From Omphiscola glabra (lineage: Eukaryota > Mollusca > Gastropoda > Lymnaeidae), in the NCBI GenBank assembly GCA_964017045.1, contig OZ024798.1, positions 28,572,347 through 28,636,346 of the forward strand: DNA of 64,000 bases, in the 5' to 3' direction. The first letter of the stretch is position 1, and every line of letters starts with the position of its first letter. The translations under genes were made by a program, and so were the position numbers. A model generated the notes under the pieces. The model was not told where the DNA came from, did not search any database, and was given only the letters and a program-made list of their open reading frames with translations. Below are positions 1-12,800 of the stretch, in pieces.

Positions 1-869
1 GTAAAAATAAAATATTTAATTTTATAAATATCTTTGTGTAGAAATTAAATAAGTGGTTAATTTCACGTTTGAAGTAACAGGTCCAGCACTTTTTGTTTTC
101 CTTTCCTCCCTAACTCCATATCCGTTTCATATTTTTGTTTAAAATTTATTTCATACATACAGGAAGGGCTTTAAGATGGAACACTTTTTTAAGTAATGAG
201 ACACCATGACATGTTCAATGTCAATAAAAAATATTCAAGAAATGATTTTTTAAAACTAAATAAACAAATGTTTTAAAAATATAAATTTAAACATGTCATC
301 TTTTTAATATCAATATTTCTACTAGCCTCTTCCTGTATTTCTTTTAAATATTGTGTTATAAATATTGCTTCATATTTTAAAATTTAAAAGTGATGTTTTT
401 TGAGGAGAGAAGAACCATCATACATGAAATGTAGAAGAAAATTTGGCTAAAAGTTTAATGAAAAATGGTAAATTAATGGACCCAGTTTGAGAAAGTATTA
501 TGTTGAATATTGTAATTAATTTTGATGCATGCTTACCAAATTTAATGTCATCCTATTTAAAGTGATTTTATGGATTGTCCAGAGCATGCAATCAATTTAA
601 TTTTCTAAAATTCCCACTCTAAAGCATGGTCTTAAACATTATTAGTTATTTTATAAAGCTTTGCATTCTCATGAAGTGGTTCAAAGATCATATGTTTAAT
701 AAGCTTTTTTTTTTTTTTTTTAAATATATATATAATTTTAAAAAAATTAAATGAAGATTTTTATCATTTTAATTATTTTATCATAAAATAAAGTTATCTC
801 TTTTACCATCTGGTTTTTATTTGTTAACAAACAAGTTATTGATTTTTTTCCACTTGGATTATCTTCCAG
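1..869. other. Intron sequence upstream of first visible ACC exon
   Basis: AT-rich sequence with homopolymer runs and no convincing coding potential. It ends in a pyrimidine tract and an AG acceptor at 868-869, so it is read as the intron preceding the first carboxylase exon in the window. The biotin carboxylase and biotin-carrier parts of the gene must lie to the left of the window. Confidence 0.7.
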
Positions 870-3800
870 CGAGCAATGCCCAAATATTTCACATACAGAG
901 CAAAATTTGAGGTATGTCTTTTTGTTTGTTTCAGTCAAAATAAAATCTAAAAATTAATTCTTGCATCATTTTTCCCCTTTTCAAACAGAAGAAAAGTGTA
1001 CATTGTTCTATTGATTGATTGATAGGAATGTTATCAAAGTACAAGATCTAATTGTTCTCAATTACAATATGTTCTATGTTATACTAATATTGTTCATTTG
1101 TTATAAGATCCGTGACAAAAAAAAAAAACAATTGAGATTTCATTGCGATTCAAATATATAATGAACAGTTATTAAAACCACATTCTTGACCTCAGTGTGC
1201 TCACAAACTTTTTCCACCTTTGAAAAATAAAGGATTTTTCCAACCCATTCATTCTTGACTTCCTTTTAAGCAAGGTGTTATGTTAACATTTTAGAAATTT
1301 ATCAAAGAAAAACTAAATCATATTTCTGTTAAATTAATTTCCAACTATAATTTTCTGTTTTATTTTGTTTTTGTTGTTTTTGTGTGTGTGTGTGTTATTG
1401 TCTGTGTGTGTTGTTTTTTTGGGGGATGGGATCATATATAACATGCCACTAGCCCCCAAACTACTTCTCTTGGGGTCCAACACCTAAGTTAATTTGTTTG
1501 TAATGTAATAAATATTGTAACTTAATTTTCTTGTCTAGTTTTGTGAGGACAGAATTTACAGACACTTGGAACCAGCTCTGGCTTTCCAGCTTGAAATTAA
1601 TCGTTTAAGGAACTTTGATCTTGAAGCTATTCCCACAGCCAATCTCAAGATGCATCTTTACTTAGGAAAGGCAAAAGTCAGTAGAGCTAAATATTTAATT
1701 GTTTGCCTAAGGAACTATTTTCTTTTGTAACTTTTCTTATCTTGAAATTGATTATTCAAATATAGAGAATTACTGAACATTTTACGTTTTAAAATAATTT
1801 TTAATTGTTTTTAAACAACTTTCAGGTGGCTAAAGGACAAGAAGTGACAGATTATCGTTTCTTTGTTCGTATCATCATTCGCCATTCAGATCTTGTCACC
1901 AAGGTACTTTGTTGTAAAAAGGCTTTCGTGAATTGTGATAACACATATTATCAGTAACATTGACGATTTTATTAGCACATTTTCATGTAAATGTTGGCTG
2001 TAATATTAATGCCAAGAAATAACTGCCCATATCCAGGAATAGCATATTTCAATTAATCACATTTAAACTTCTTTTGCCAGAATTCAAATTTTCATTATAG
2101 ATATGCATTAAAAAAATAATTTTAATATTCTTTCAAATGAATTAGTTCCAAAATTGCTCTTACAATCATTTTTGGGGATTTTCAAACACTTTTAAAGATT
2201 CTTCTGCTTTGCTCTGTTGCTTTTGGAAGAAAATAATTTCAAGGGCCTTAAATTACTTATTTTAATTGAATATTTAACTGACTCTGTACACACTTTGTCT
2301 TGAAATTTAGGAAGCATCTTTTGAGTATTTGGAAAATGAAGGTGAACGCACTTTGTTAGAAGCAATGGATTCTCTTGAAGTGGCATTTTCTCACCAATCA
2401 GTGAGTACTTTATTGCACATGGATTTTGACTTTACGTTTTTATCATTATTTTAACTGATCTTAATTATACAGATTGAAAGGTCGTTTATTTGACTGAAGG
2501 GTCGGTCAGTATTGGTGAAGAAAATGGAAAGATTACACATTAGAATTTGAACCATTATTTGCTGAATCAGAACAATTTTTTAAACTTTTCAATGCTATCA
2601 TTTAAAACCTCATACATTTGTATACTTCTCTCTGATTTGAAACAGAAATATTCTCCATCATCACATTGTGTAAAATTGATAATTAATAATGTCTCTCCAG
2701 ACTGCTGGGTCCAACATACTCAAATGATTTGATATTGCATAATTGAAAAAAAAAAAGAAAAAAAAAGAAGATCCCCTTGGTTATGTGAAAAGTTTTCCAT
2801 CATAATATTATAATTTATAAGATGACTAAAAAAAAAAATCATCTGAGTGCATTATTGTGAAAATGAGAATAGTAATATCCTAGAAAATTATTTTGTTTCT
2901 GTGTAAAAATCTGTAACATTTACAGATGTCCCTTGATGTTGAAAATCAAAAGGTATATTTAGAAATCAAGCTTTCTTTTACAGTTTTGAAGTGTTTGAAT
3001 TACTGTCATTAGATCCTTTCTTTGCATAGACATCTTGTTGAAGTATGCTAAAATCAGTTAACAGATTTGAATAGATTTGTGTGCGTCATGTTAGTTTTTG
3101 GGAAAGAAAAAAAATCAGCATTATTTTAAATAATTATTAATTTAATTTTCAACTTTAACATCCTCTTGACTATTTTCGCACTTTAATTGAACGTGATAAG
3201 AGTACACCATTTTAAAAAATATATAAAACTTTGAAATTCTAACTTGCTATATATTTTGGTTTTTTGGTTGATATTTACTCTTCATTTTTATTGTTGTTGA
3301 ACACAAATTTACCAATGGTATGGGATTTTAACCCAATATGGATAATTTCTAAGCTATGGCTAAACATTTTAAAAAAAATAAAAAATTATTTTAGATAACA
3401 TCATGGCTAAGCTCATTTCAGTTTTTTAAATTATAAATTTTGTTGAATAATATAAAGAAAAATTTAATTTATCAGTGTTTTTGGATGATTTCTAGATTGC
3501 TATTCCTCACTTGCTGAATATATTTGTTAAAAATTATTTGAGATCCATAGACTTAACTTTATGAATTAAATGTTATGAATTGCTTTGTTTGAAAAAGAAC
3601 TATAAAATCTAGCTTTACATTATAAAGTTTTTGAGTCAACAAGCTATTGGTTTTTCCTATTAGTAATATCAGTTTAGTAGAATTAGAAAACAGTTTATAA
3701 ATGTATGGCAAGTTGGCTGATTGTATTTTTTAAACTGATTTATTAAAAACAAACTGTCAATAGAATATTTGTTAAAACTTTAAATTCATTGTGTTTTTAA

Positions 3801-6800
3801 ATGAAAGGTACCCTCGATCTTTTAATTAGTCCAATCCTTACTTAGAAATTAAATTGAATTAGATTCTAAAAAATACAGTTTCATATTAAAATTGTGTTTA
3901 TTTTGTTCTCCTCTCCATAGTCCAAGAAAACAGACTGCAACCACATCTTTTTGAACTTTGTTCCTACATTAACACTCACAGAGCCTGGCAAGGTGAGCAC
4001 TTTTTTTTATAAGTTGATCATCTAGTGATTTTCCTTGGCAATGATGCTATGTATTTTGTTAATTGGAACTTTTAAAAATTGCTGGATGAATATTTTAAAA
4101 TTAATTTACTAATACAAAACCAAAATGATGATTTTGTCCAAAGCTTGTCGAGACAGTTCGGAACATGATCATGCGCTATGGATCTCGACTGTGGAAACTG
4201 CGAGTTCTTAATGCCGAATTGAAATTTACAATTAGGTAAGAACAATGATTTTTTTATTATCTTTGATTTTTAAAATAAAAAAAAATTTAAAAAATTAAAA
4301 AGAATTTTTTTTTATATATTAATTAAAACCTTAAAAAATAATAACTTTGCTAAAAGTAAAACAACTATCTTTAAAGGGGTGTAAAAAAAACCTTCCCAAA
4401 CATTTGTTTAATCTCAATACCAGAAGCGTGATGATTGGAATTAATGCTAGAGTAAAACACAAAAATAGCAACTATGTTCATTTAGTTTTTTTCTATTCTG
4501 TTTGCATAAAAATGTGTCTTTTATTTTAAACAGAATGGCCCAGGCAGGAGGGGGAATTAGTTTTCCCATCAGAGTGTTCATTACAAATGAAAGTGGGTAC
4601 TATTTAGATATCAGTCTATATAAGGAAGTCACAGATCCTAGAACAGGCCAGGTAAGTTATGAAGTCGAAATTTAAAAAAAAAAAATAAATTAAAATCACC
4701 TTTTTAGAAATCAATTTCAAGGTCTATAAAAAATTTGTCAGATTATTACATAGTCAGAGCCTGCTATATAAAGGTAATTATTCAACTTCATGCAATGTTT
4801 CTATATTTCCTAAACTCAGATCCACCTTGTCAGATTTTTGTGCTGTTTTTTTGTTTTGTTTTGAGAAATACTTGAAAATAAAAATGTCCTGGTTTAAATG
4901 TTTAAATTTGTTATCTAATCAAATGTTTTGTTTTATATGCTGAAAATGAATATGTTCAATGTAATAAAATCTAGTTTCCATTTATTCGGATCAATAAAAT
5001 ATCTTATCTTTTATTTTTCTTACATACTTTTTTAAGGATTTATAAAAAATAGTTTGTTTGAAACTCCCAGAAAAACATTTCCTAAATATTTTTCATTAGT
5101 TATGAATATATCACACAGATTTGTAGACATCTCACTGGACACTACAAACATTTAAAAAAATTAAATTTAGGTGTAATTTTGAAAAAAAGGTGATCTTGAT
5201 AGATTTAATTTCAATCCTTCTTTATTTTTCATAGATTATGTTTGAGGCCTATGGTGTCAAACAGGGACCACTTCATGGTCTGTTGATCAGCACCCCGTAC
5301 CTGACCAAGGATCACCTACAGAACAAACGCTACCAAGCCCAGTCGTCAGGCACCACATACGTCTATGACTTCCCTGAAATGTTCAGACAGGCCCTGCTCA
5401 AGGAGTGGGAGTCACACCTAAAGAGGCACAACAAGGACGCCAGTCATACCCCCATGGACCTTATCTCTGTCACAGAGCTAGTCCTAGACAGTCATAATCA
5501 TCTGTGCACCCAGAACAGGCTGCCTGGGGAAAATGAGGTGATTTGTTGTTGGATGTTGTCTCCTGCGACAAATTTAATTAAAGCAAAAACATTTCATTTT
5601 CTCACAATTTTCTTATTACAATTATTCATCAACGAAAGCACTAACTCAAACTCATTGCCATCACAACATCAGTTTTCTTTTTGTAGAGTAGTACAGTGTA
5701 TTAATTTATTGCAGTATGCCATTATGAAACAAGAAATCACCATAATATTTTAAAACAACAAGATCAGAATCAGAACAAGGTGGTGATCAGATTTCCTATC
5801 AACTTTGTGTTCAGATTTAATTAAATTAACCAGTTAAATTCATTGCCTTTCAGATAGGAATGGTTGCTTGGAAACTGACAATGAAAACACCAGAGTTCCC
5901 ATTAGGAAGAGAAATAATACTCATTGCAAATGATATGACTTTTAAAATTGGTTCATTTGGGCCACAAGAAGATCTTCTTTTTAAGGTATGTGTGTAGTTC
6001 TTAAAATTCAAAAATTCAAATTTTTGTTAAAAATTATTTTTTAGCCAGTGATGTCTTTAAACATTTTTTTTTCAATGTCAAAGAAATTTAGTTTATGCAA
6101 ATATATTTTTTCTACCTAGAAAGCATCAGAGCTGTCCAGAAAATTGGGAATCCCCAGAGTTTACATCTCAGCCAACAGCGGTGCCAGACTTGGCATGGCA
6201 GAAGAACTAAAACATTTATTTAGGGTGGCCTGGTATGACCCTAATGACCCAGAGAAGGTTAGATGTGACTTTGATGTTATCTGGGGGGAATTTTCTTCTT
6301 TCATCTGTTTGCTACTTATTAAGCTGGCAGAAAATACTTTGGTTTTGATATTCTTAATATATTTTTTTTTAAGTGTCACTTTCATTAAAGGTTTGCTAAA
6401 GATAAAAGTATTTTTTAAAAAGAATAACTGCAACAACCTCAGCTTCCATTTTTCCTTTGATATTCACATTTCATTTGCCAGGGCTTCAAATACTTGTACC
6501 TACGACCTGATGACTTTAAGAAAGTCAGCACTATGAACTCAGTAAGAGCTGAACTGATTGAGGATGAAGGAGAATCTCGTTATAAGATTACTGATATTAT
6601 AGGTCAGTTAAGACAAGATGACTTAAATGTGTCGGGAAAACTATAAAAAAAAACATATTTCAGATAAACTCATGTGACAGACGTGATTTTAGAATTTTTT
6701 ATTCAGATTTTCATTGTAAACTTGTTAAAGGTGTCTGTGACATTTAATTTAATTATTCTTTAGGTTCATTATTTAAAGTTTGGGCTCACTAGCAACAGTT

Positions 6801-9800
6801 GCTGAAGCTAATAGAGTAAAATCATTTTAAGAATTTAAAAAAAAAAACAAAAAAAAACTACTTTTGAGGATGTTGAAAAGCAGGTGTTTTGTAAGTTTGA
6901 TTTAATTATCTTGAGCCGAAGGCTTAATTAAATCTTTTTTGTGTGTTTGATTATAGGAAAAGAAGATGGAATTGGTGTTGAATCTTTGCGCATGGCTGGT
7001 ATGATAGCTGGTGAGACATCCCAGGCTTATAATGAAGTCGTCACCATAAATCTGGTATGTTTTATTCATCATTGTTTTACAAATTAATCTTTTATATTTA
7101 ACTTATTCCAAAAATATTCTTGCAAACATTACCTGACATATTTATGTGTTAAAATGCCAGCGGTTCTCAGACAACACAGCGGTAACTGGATTTACCACAG
7201 CGCCCCTGCCATTTGTTGTCACACTGGCAATTACAATAACTTAATGTACAAGTAAACAGTACAGAGTGTGAAAATATTCTTAAAATTTTTTAATTTTAAA
7301 ATTTTTTCTAAATGACAATGAAATTCTGTCACATTTTACAGCTCCTTAAAATAGAAAAGGAAAACATTGCTGTAATTTAGAAGAAAACTAAAATGCATCA
7401 TAATTTTCATTAAATATTGTTAAATATTTAAAAAACCGTATAAAAACAGTACGATCACGAGCATGCATTAATCTCGAGTGAGCATTGTGATGTGAGATCC
7501 CTTTTAAGCATGGTCATATAAGTTTCCAAATAGTCATTGTCACATAGAGGGTGAGCGAAAACAAAAACAAAAAAGTCACAGGTTTTGCTAGGAAAAAGTA
7601 ACAGGAAATAAAGTCACAGTAAAAAAACTTCACAGAAAAACTTTCTATTAGCCATAATTTTATTTGTAAGTCCATATAAATATTGATTATAGACTAAATA
7701 TCAGTTAATGGAAGTAAGAGACTGCTCATTACGAACGTGGTTTGATATCCCTTGGGATTAAATATGTGTGTGTTATGTGTGTTATTTGTGTTCTGCTTAC
7801 ATATTATAATTACACATTTAATTCTATTGATTTATTAATAATTAGTTACATTGTTACCCATGATGCCAATAAACGCGATTATTACAGATTGAATAACAAG
7901 AAATGGCGGTAAGCAATTGTGCCTGAAATCTGTGGCAATGATTTGAAACATTCACGTTAGATAATTTTTTAAAGTTTATATGTTTATCACATTGATAAAA
8001 ACATTGATTCTATAAAAGTCCTTTTGCCATCTTTTATGGAAGCTCTTGTGTGTCTGAGTTGAATTTATTCTGCCATAATTATATTTTTTAAATTATTTAA
8101 AATGATCTTGAAATTTAAGTTGCTTTGATGAGTAGTTACAACAGAAGTTAACATGCAATGTCTGATTTTGATATCTAGGTGTCCTGCAGAGCTATAGGTA
8201 TTGGAGCTTATTTGGTGCGTCTGGGACAGAGAGTAATACAAGTAGAAAACTCATTTATAATACTCACAGGAGCTGGTGCTCTCAATAAGGTATGAAAGTC
8301 TATGTAACAGACCGCTGTCTAATGGGCTTAGCTGGTACCATTCTGATAGACACACTGAGTAAAATCAAAAACCACTGTATTCCAGAAATGTGGCAATTAT
8401 ATTTATAAAAATGTATTCAACTGAAAGCATTATACAAATTGGCAAAGTTTATTTTATCTCTAATCTTAAAAACTAACTGAACTCGGAATCACCCAAATAA
8501 GGCAAGGAGTAAAATTTCAGTTTCCTGGCCTGGTAACCTGTGTCTCAAGATGACTCATATTGTAGTCTCCACATGTCAAACTGAAAACAAATTTAAATAC
8601 ACAAGGCTATAACTAAACAAACTCTGGCAAACTGAGACAGGAGTCAGTTTTGTAATTTCAGTGAGATGTAGATTAGATCTATACATATTGTGCAGTGTAG
8701 ATTAGATCTATACATATTGCTCAGTGTAGATTAGATTTATACATATTGCGCAGTCATGAAATCCAATCTTCTTTTTAAAAAAATTCTTTTTTTAAATTCT
8801 GTTATGATCGCTCAAAAATGCTTTCAGTTTTCTTTCCCTTCATGTACAATTCATTGTTGCCAGTTATTCTGTCCTTTTTTTTTTTTTTTGGTGTGATATA
8901 CTCTTTATATAAATATTACTAATTAAATACGGATGTATGAAGGTGCTTTTTTATAGAAATATAATATATGCATCATTAGAATGGGTCAAGTAAGTTTAAA
9001 AAAATAAAGGATGAAAAATTAGAAGATATTTAACCCTTTCCGTGCCAAGCCCCGATTTATCATCGATCTGACTGGTCTTGTTTGTGCCAAGCCACAATAC
9101 ATCGTCAAAATAATTTATGTAGTTTATTTTGTTGCCTGTAGCTATTAATCCGACTTTTTATGTTCCTAAACGATGGATAACTCATCCTACTTCCTTCCTG
9201 TTAGAAGTAGGGCCTGTTTACATGTGTTTTTTCTAATAATAGTTCAAATTGTGTTGAAACTTTTGTAAACAAAGCAGTCGCCACGCTTACTCCAAGAACA
9301 TCAGCTTTTGCTAGACACGTAGGTAATCAAGTTTGCAAACAAAACAGCTTTTATTGCTACTTATTGATGCTGAAACATCAGACAATAACCATAAATCATT
9401 TGAATCTGATTCCAGTGATGATTTTGAGCTTTCTGAGCATCCTGATGGGTCGGTAAAACCCAAATAGAAATAGTAATAGAATGGGAAAGGGTAATAGTGG
9501 TGACTGTCGGCCATTTCATAAAAATTTCAAAACATTTTTAAAATTAAAAAAATACCACAGATGCATAGAGCATAGAAAATGGATTACATGAACACCAGGA
9601 TCAACTTTCTAGCTCAAGTGGTTCAAAAGTTATGCATTTTGTTCAAAATCACTTTGTTGCTATGGCAAAAGTGAGGCTTCAGATAGTACTAAAACATTAC
9701 AAAAATGTGTATAACTCTGTCACTAAATGGAATATTTTCAAAATGTACAATGCATTCTGATAAAAAAATGGAGATACTTTCTGAGGATTGAAGCAGAATA

Positions 9801-12800
9801 GGATACCAGCTACACAGACCATATGGTAGTCTGGTAAGTTCAGATTTGGGGCACATTTAAAAAAAAACAAAAAAACTTTGATCTCATAATATTACCAGTA
9901 AAATTTATACTATTGTTGTCATATTGTTTTGTCTGTTACATATTATTATTCTCTGTCCAATTTCCTTTAATTTGATATGAAATACAGCTATCTTGCTAAA
10001 AGAAAAGTATTCATATTAATTAATAGATAAGAGCACCCTAAAAAATTTCCACTGGCCGAGAACTGGTCTGGCATGAACGTGGAAAACCCCCCGGCATGGA
10101 AAGAGTTAAATTTTGTGCATGATGGTTTCAGTAGGAATTTTAGAGATCTTTACAAATTTTGGTTTTTATTTTTTGAAACCCCTCCTATGGAATATCAACT
10201 CTAAAAAGTAATTGTTAATCTTATTTATGTTTATAATATCTACTCAGGTTCTGGGAAGAGAAGTGTACACCAGCAACAGTCAACTTGGTGGTATACAAAT
10301 CATGCACAACAATGGTGTGTCTCATGCTGTTGTTCCAGATGACTTTGAGGGGGTGTGTAAGATCCTGCACTGGTTGTCATACATGAGGCTGGTAAGCTCT
10401 TGAAACATTTACTCAATCAAATAAAATTATATTACATACTAACACGTTGTCTGGTAAAAAGTTTTAAACCTCCTGACTCTTGGAAGTGAGGTAGATATCA
10501 AAATACTCTATTTCTCTAGTCAAGACTTTTCTAGTATTTCTGGCAATGTTGTCTTGAGTACACTATCACCATATGTACTAATAAACAGGCAGACCGAATA
10601 TTACATACCAACACTTCATGAAATAACATGGTTCATCTTTATTCTGCATATCTGTCACACAAATCCACCTGGTTACAATATCTCCTAACTAACACAGCCA
10701 ATTCAAAACACCTGAGCTATCACTCACTTAAGTCTCATGACTCTCTCCGTTATCAACTACCCCTATACTCTCTTGATCTCATGCGTTATATGCACACACT
10801 TGTTTATTATGCTTGCCCTGTCATCAAAGGACCATTTAGCCACAATCATAAAACTCACTGACCAAAAAGCATTCATACTAACATCAGTTACCCTTGATAG
10901 TAGGCATGCTAACATATTGCCAATAATCCAATGACCATTTAGCCACAATGATACAACTCATGACACATCTAACATATTGCCACCAGGGCCACCTCTTAGT
11001 TGTAAAAATAAATTTTAAAGAAGGTAAAGAAACATTTTAGGCAATTGAAAGTTTTCCTTGTCTGTAATTATTTAAATGATCACAACAGAAAAAAACTGGA
11101 CCAATCCCAATGCTGCCACCTTTGGATCCAGTTGAGAGGCTTATAGAGTTTTGTCCTACAAGGGCTCCTTATGACCCAAGATGGATGCTGGCTGGTAGAA
11201 AAGGTGTGTTAGTTGTCTAGAAAGCATTTTCAGAAGATAAAATATTTACCTTCTTCTCTCCTTAAATGGATTTAAGTTTCATTTTTTTGTGTTAAATTCA
11301 ATAACCAGATTTATAGGCATATTGTGTTGTTTCCAAGAGTTTTGAAATGTTCATGCCCATAAAAATTATTTCAGAAAACAGTTATGGAAAATAAAAACTT
11401 GGGCAAAAGTCCAACAGTTAAAAATTAGTACTATACAAAGGTTGCAGTTACTTGTCTGTATATGAATCAAATGTCACTTCATTTAAAAATTGTTCAATGA
11501 AATTTATTTCTGTGTATGATCCAGACAATGGTAAAAGAATGTCTGGTTTCTTTGATGCTGGTTCTTTTGATGAAATCATGCAACCATGGGCACAGACTGT
11601 TGTAGCTGGGAGAGCCAGGTACTAGAGCCTCATTGGTTTTGCGTGTAGCTAAAATTCTTTTAAAACACATTTTTCAATCTTCATCATTTTATCCTATTCG
11701 TCTGAAAACAAAAAGTTGTAAACAATTTATAGGATTTGCTATTGTGAACATTTTTAATATTATTAAACATTTTCCTTGACACTTTCAGACTTGGTGGCAT
11801 TCCCGTGGGAGTGGTTGCTGTAGAGACCAGATCAGTAGAGCTGCAAATTCCAGCAGATCCAGCCAATGCTGACTCAGAATCAAAGGCATGACACAGTTTA
11901 CTGATTTCTAACATGAAATAAATAACACTAAACGAAAAGAACAAAATATAATTTGAAAATTAATTTCATAATTTCTTTACTCTTGATGGATATTCAGTTT
12001 TGGATTTCTTCTCATTTTTATTTATTTTAAAGTAATTCTGTAACTTACTTAAGAGATGTGTTTTATAAAATAGTCTTTCCTGTCATTGAAGATCTTGTTT
12101 CTGCTCAGGTCATACAACAAGCTGGTCAGGTGTGGTTCCCAGACTCAGCCTACAAGACTGCACAAGCCATCAAGGATTTTTCTAGGGAAGAATTGCCACT
12201 TTTTATGTTTGCCAATTGGAGAGGTTTTTCTGGTGGCATGAAGGGTGAGCTGTTTTAGTCAAGTCAAGTTGATTGACTTCTATTGGTGTAATGCTTAAAA
12301 CTACTGCATGATCAAAACATAATGTATCTGCATTTGCAATATAAAAGAGGAAAATTATTTTTGAAAACCACAAAATGTAAAAGTTGCAAGTCAAGTCATT
12401 GCAAGCTAGTTATTATAATGTTATAATGAAATATAATAATTATTTCAATGTTATAATGAAATATAATAATTATTTGTGGAGGCGATTTGAAATTTTCGGC
12501 ATAATAGGTATTATCGATATATAATCTGTATTAAGCCATTACTTGTGGTCTGTTCCAGACATGTATGACCAAGTCCTCAAGTTTGGCTCCTACATTGTGG
12601 ATGCCATCAGAGAATACACACAGCCCATCTTTGTTTACATTCCCCCATATGGTGAGCTGCGTGGGGGCTCCTGGGTGGTGGTTGATCCACTCATTAATCC
12701 AGACTACATGGAAATGTATGCAGACAGTTTGAGCAGGTCAGTTCAGCTATGGTCGTCTCCCATCTTTTAATCATTGGAAATTTACATGTGAAACAAAGAG

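Noticed and set aside
4347..4529. 60-codon + strand open frame next to an ACC exon
   Set aside because: Lies in the intron before the acceptor at 4533; no similarity to ACC and not in a phase that splices.
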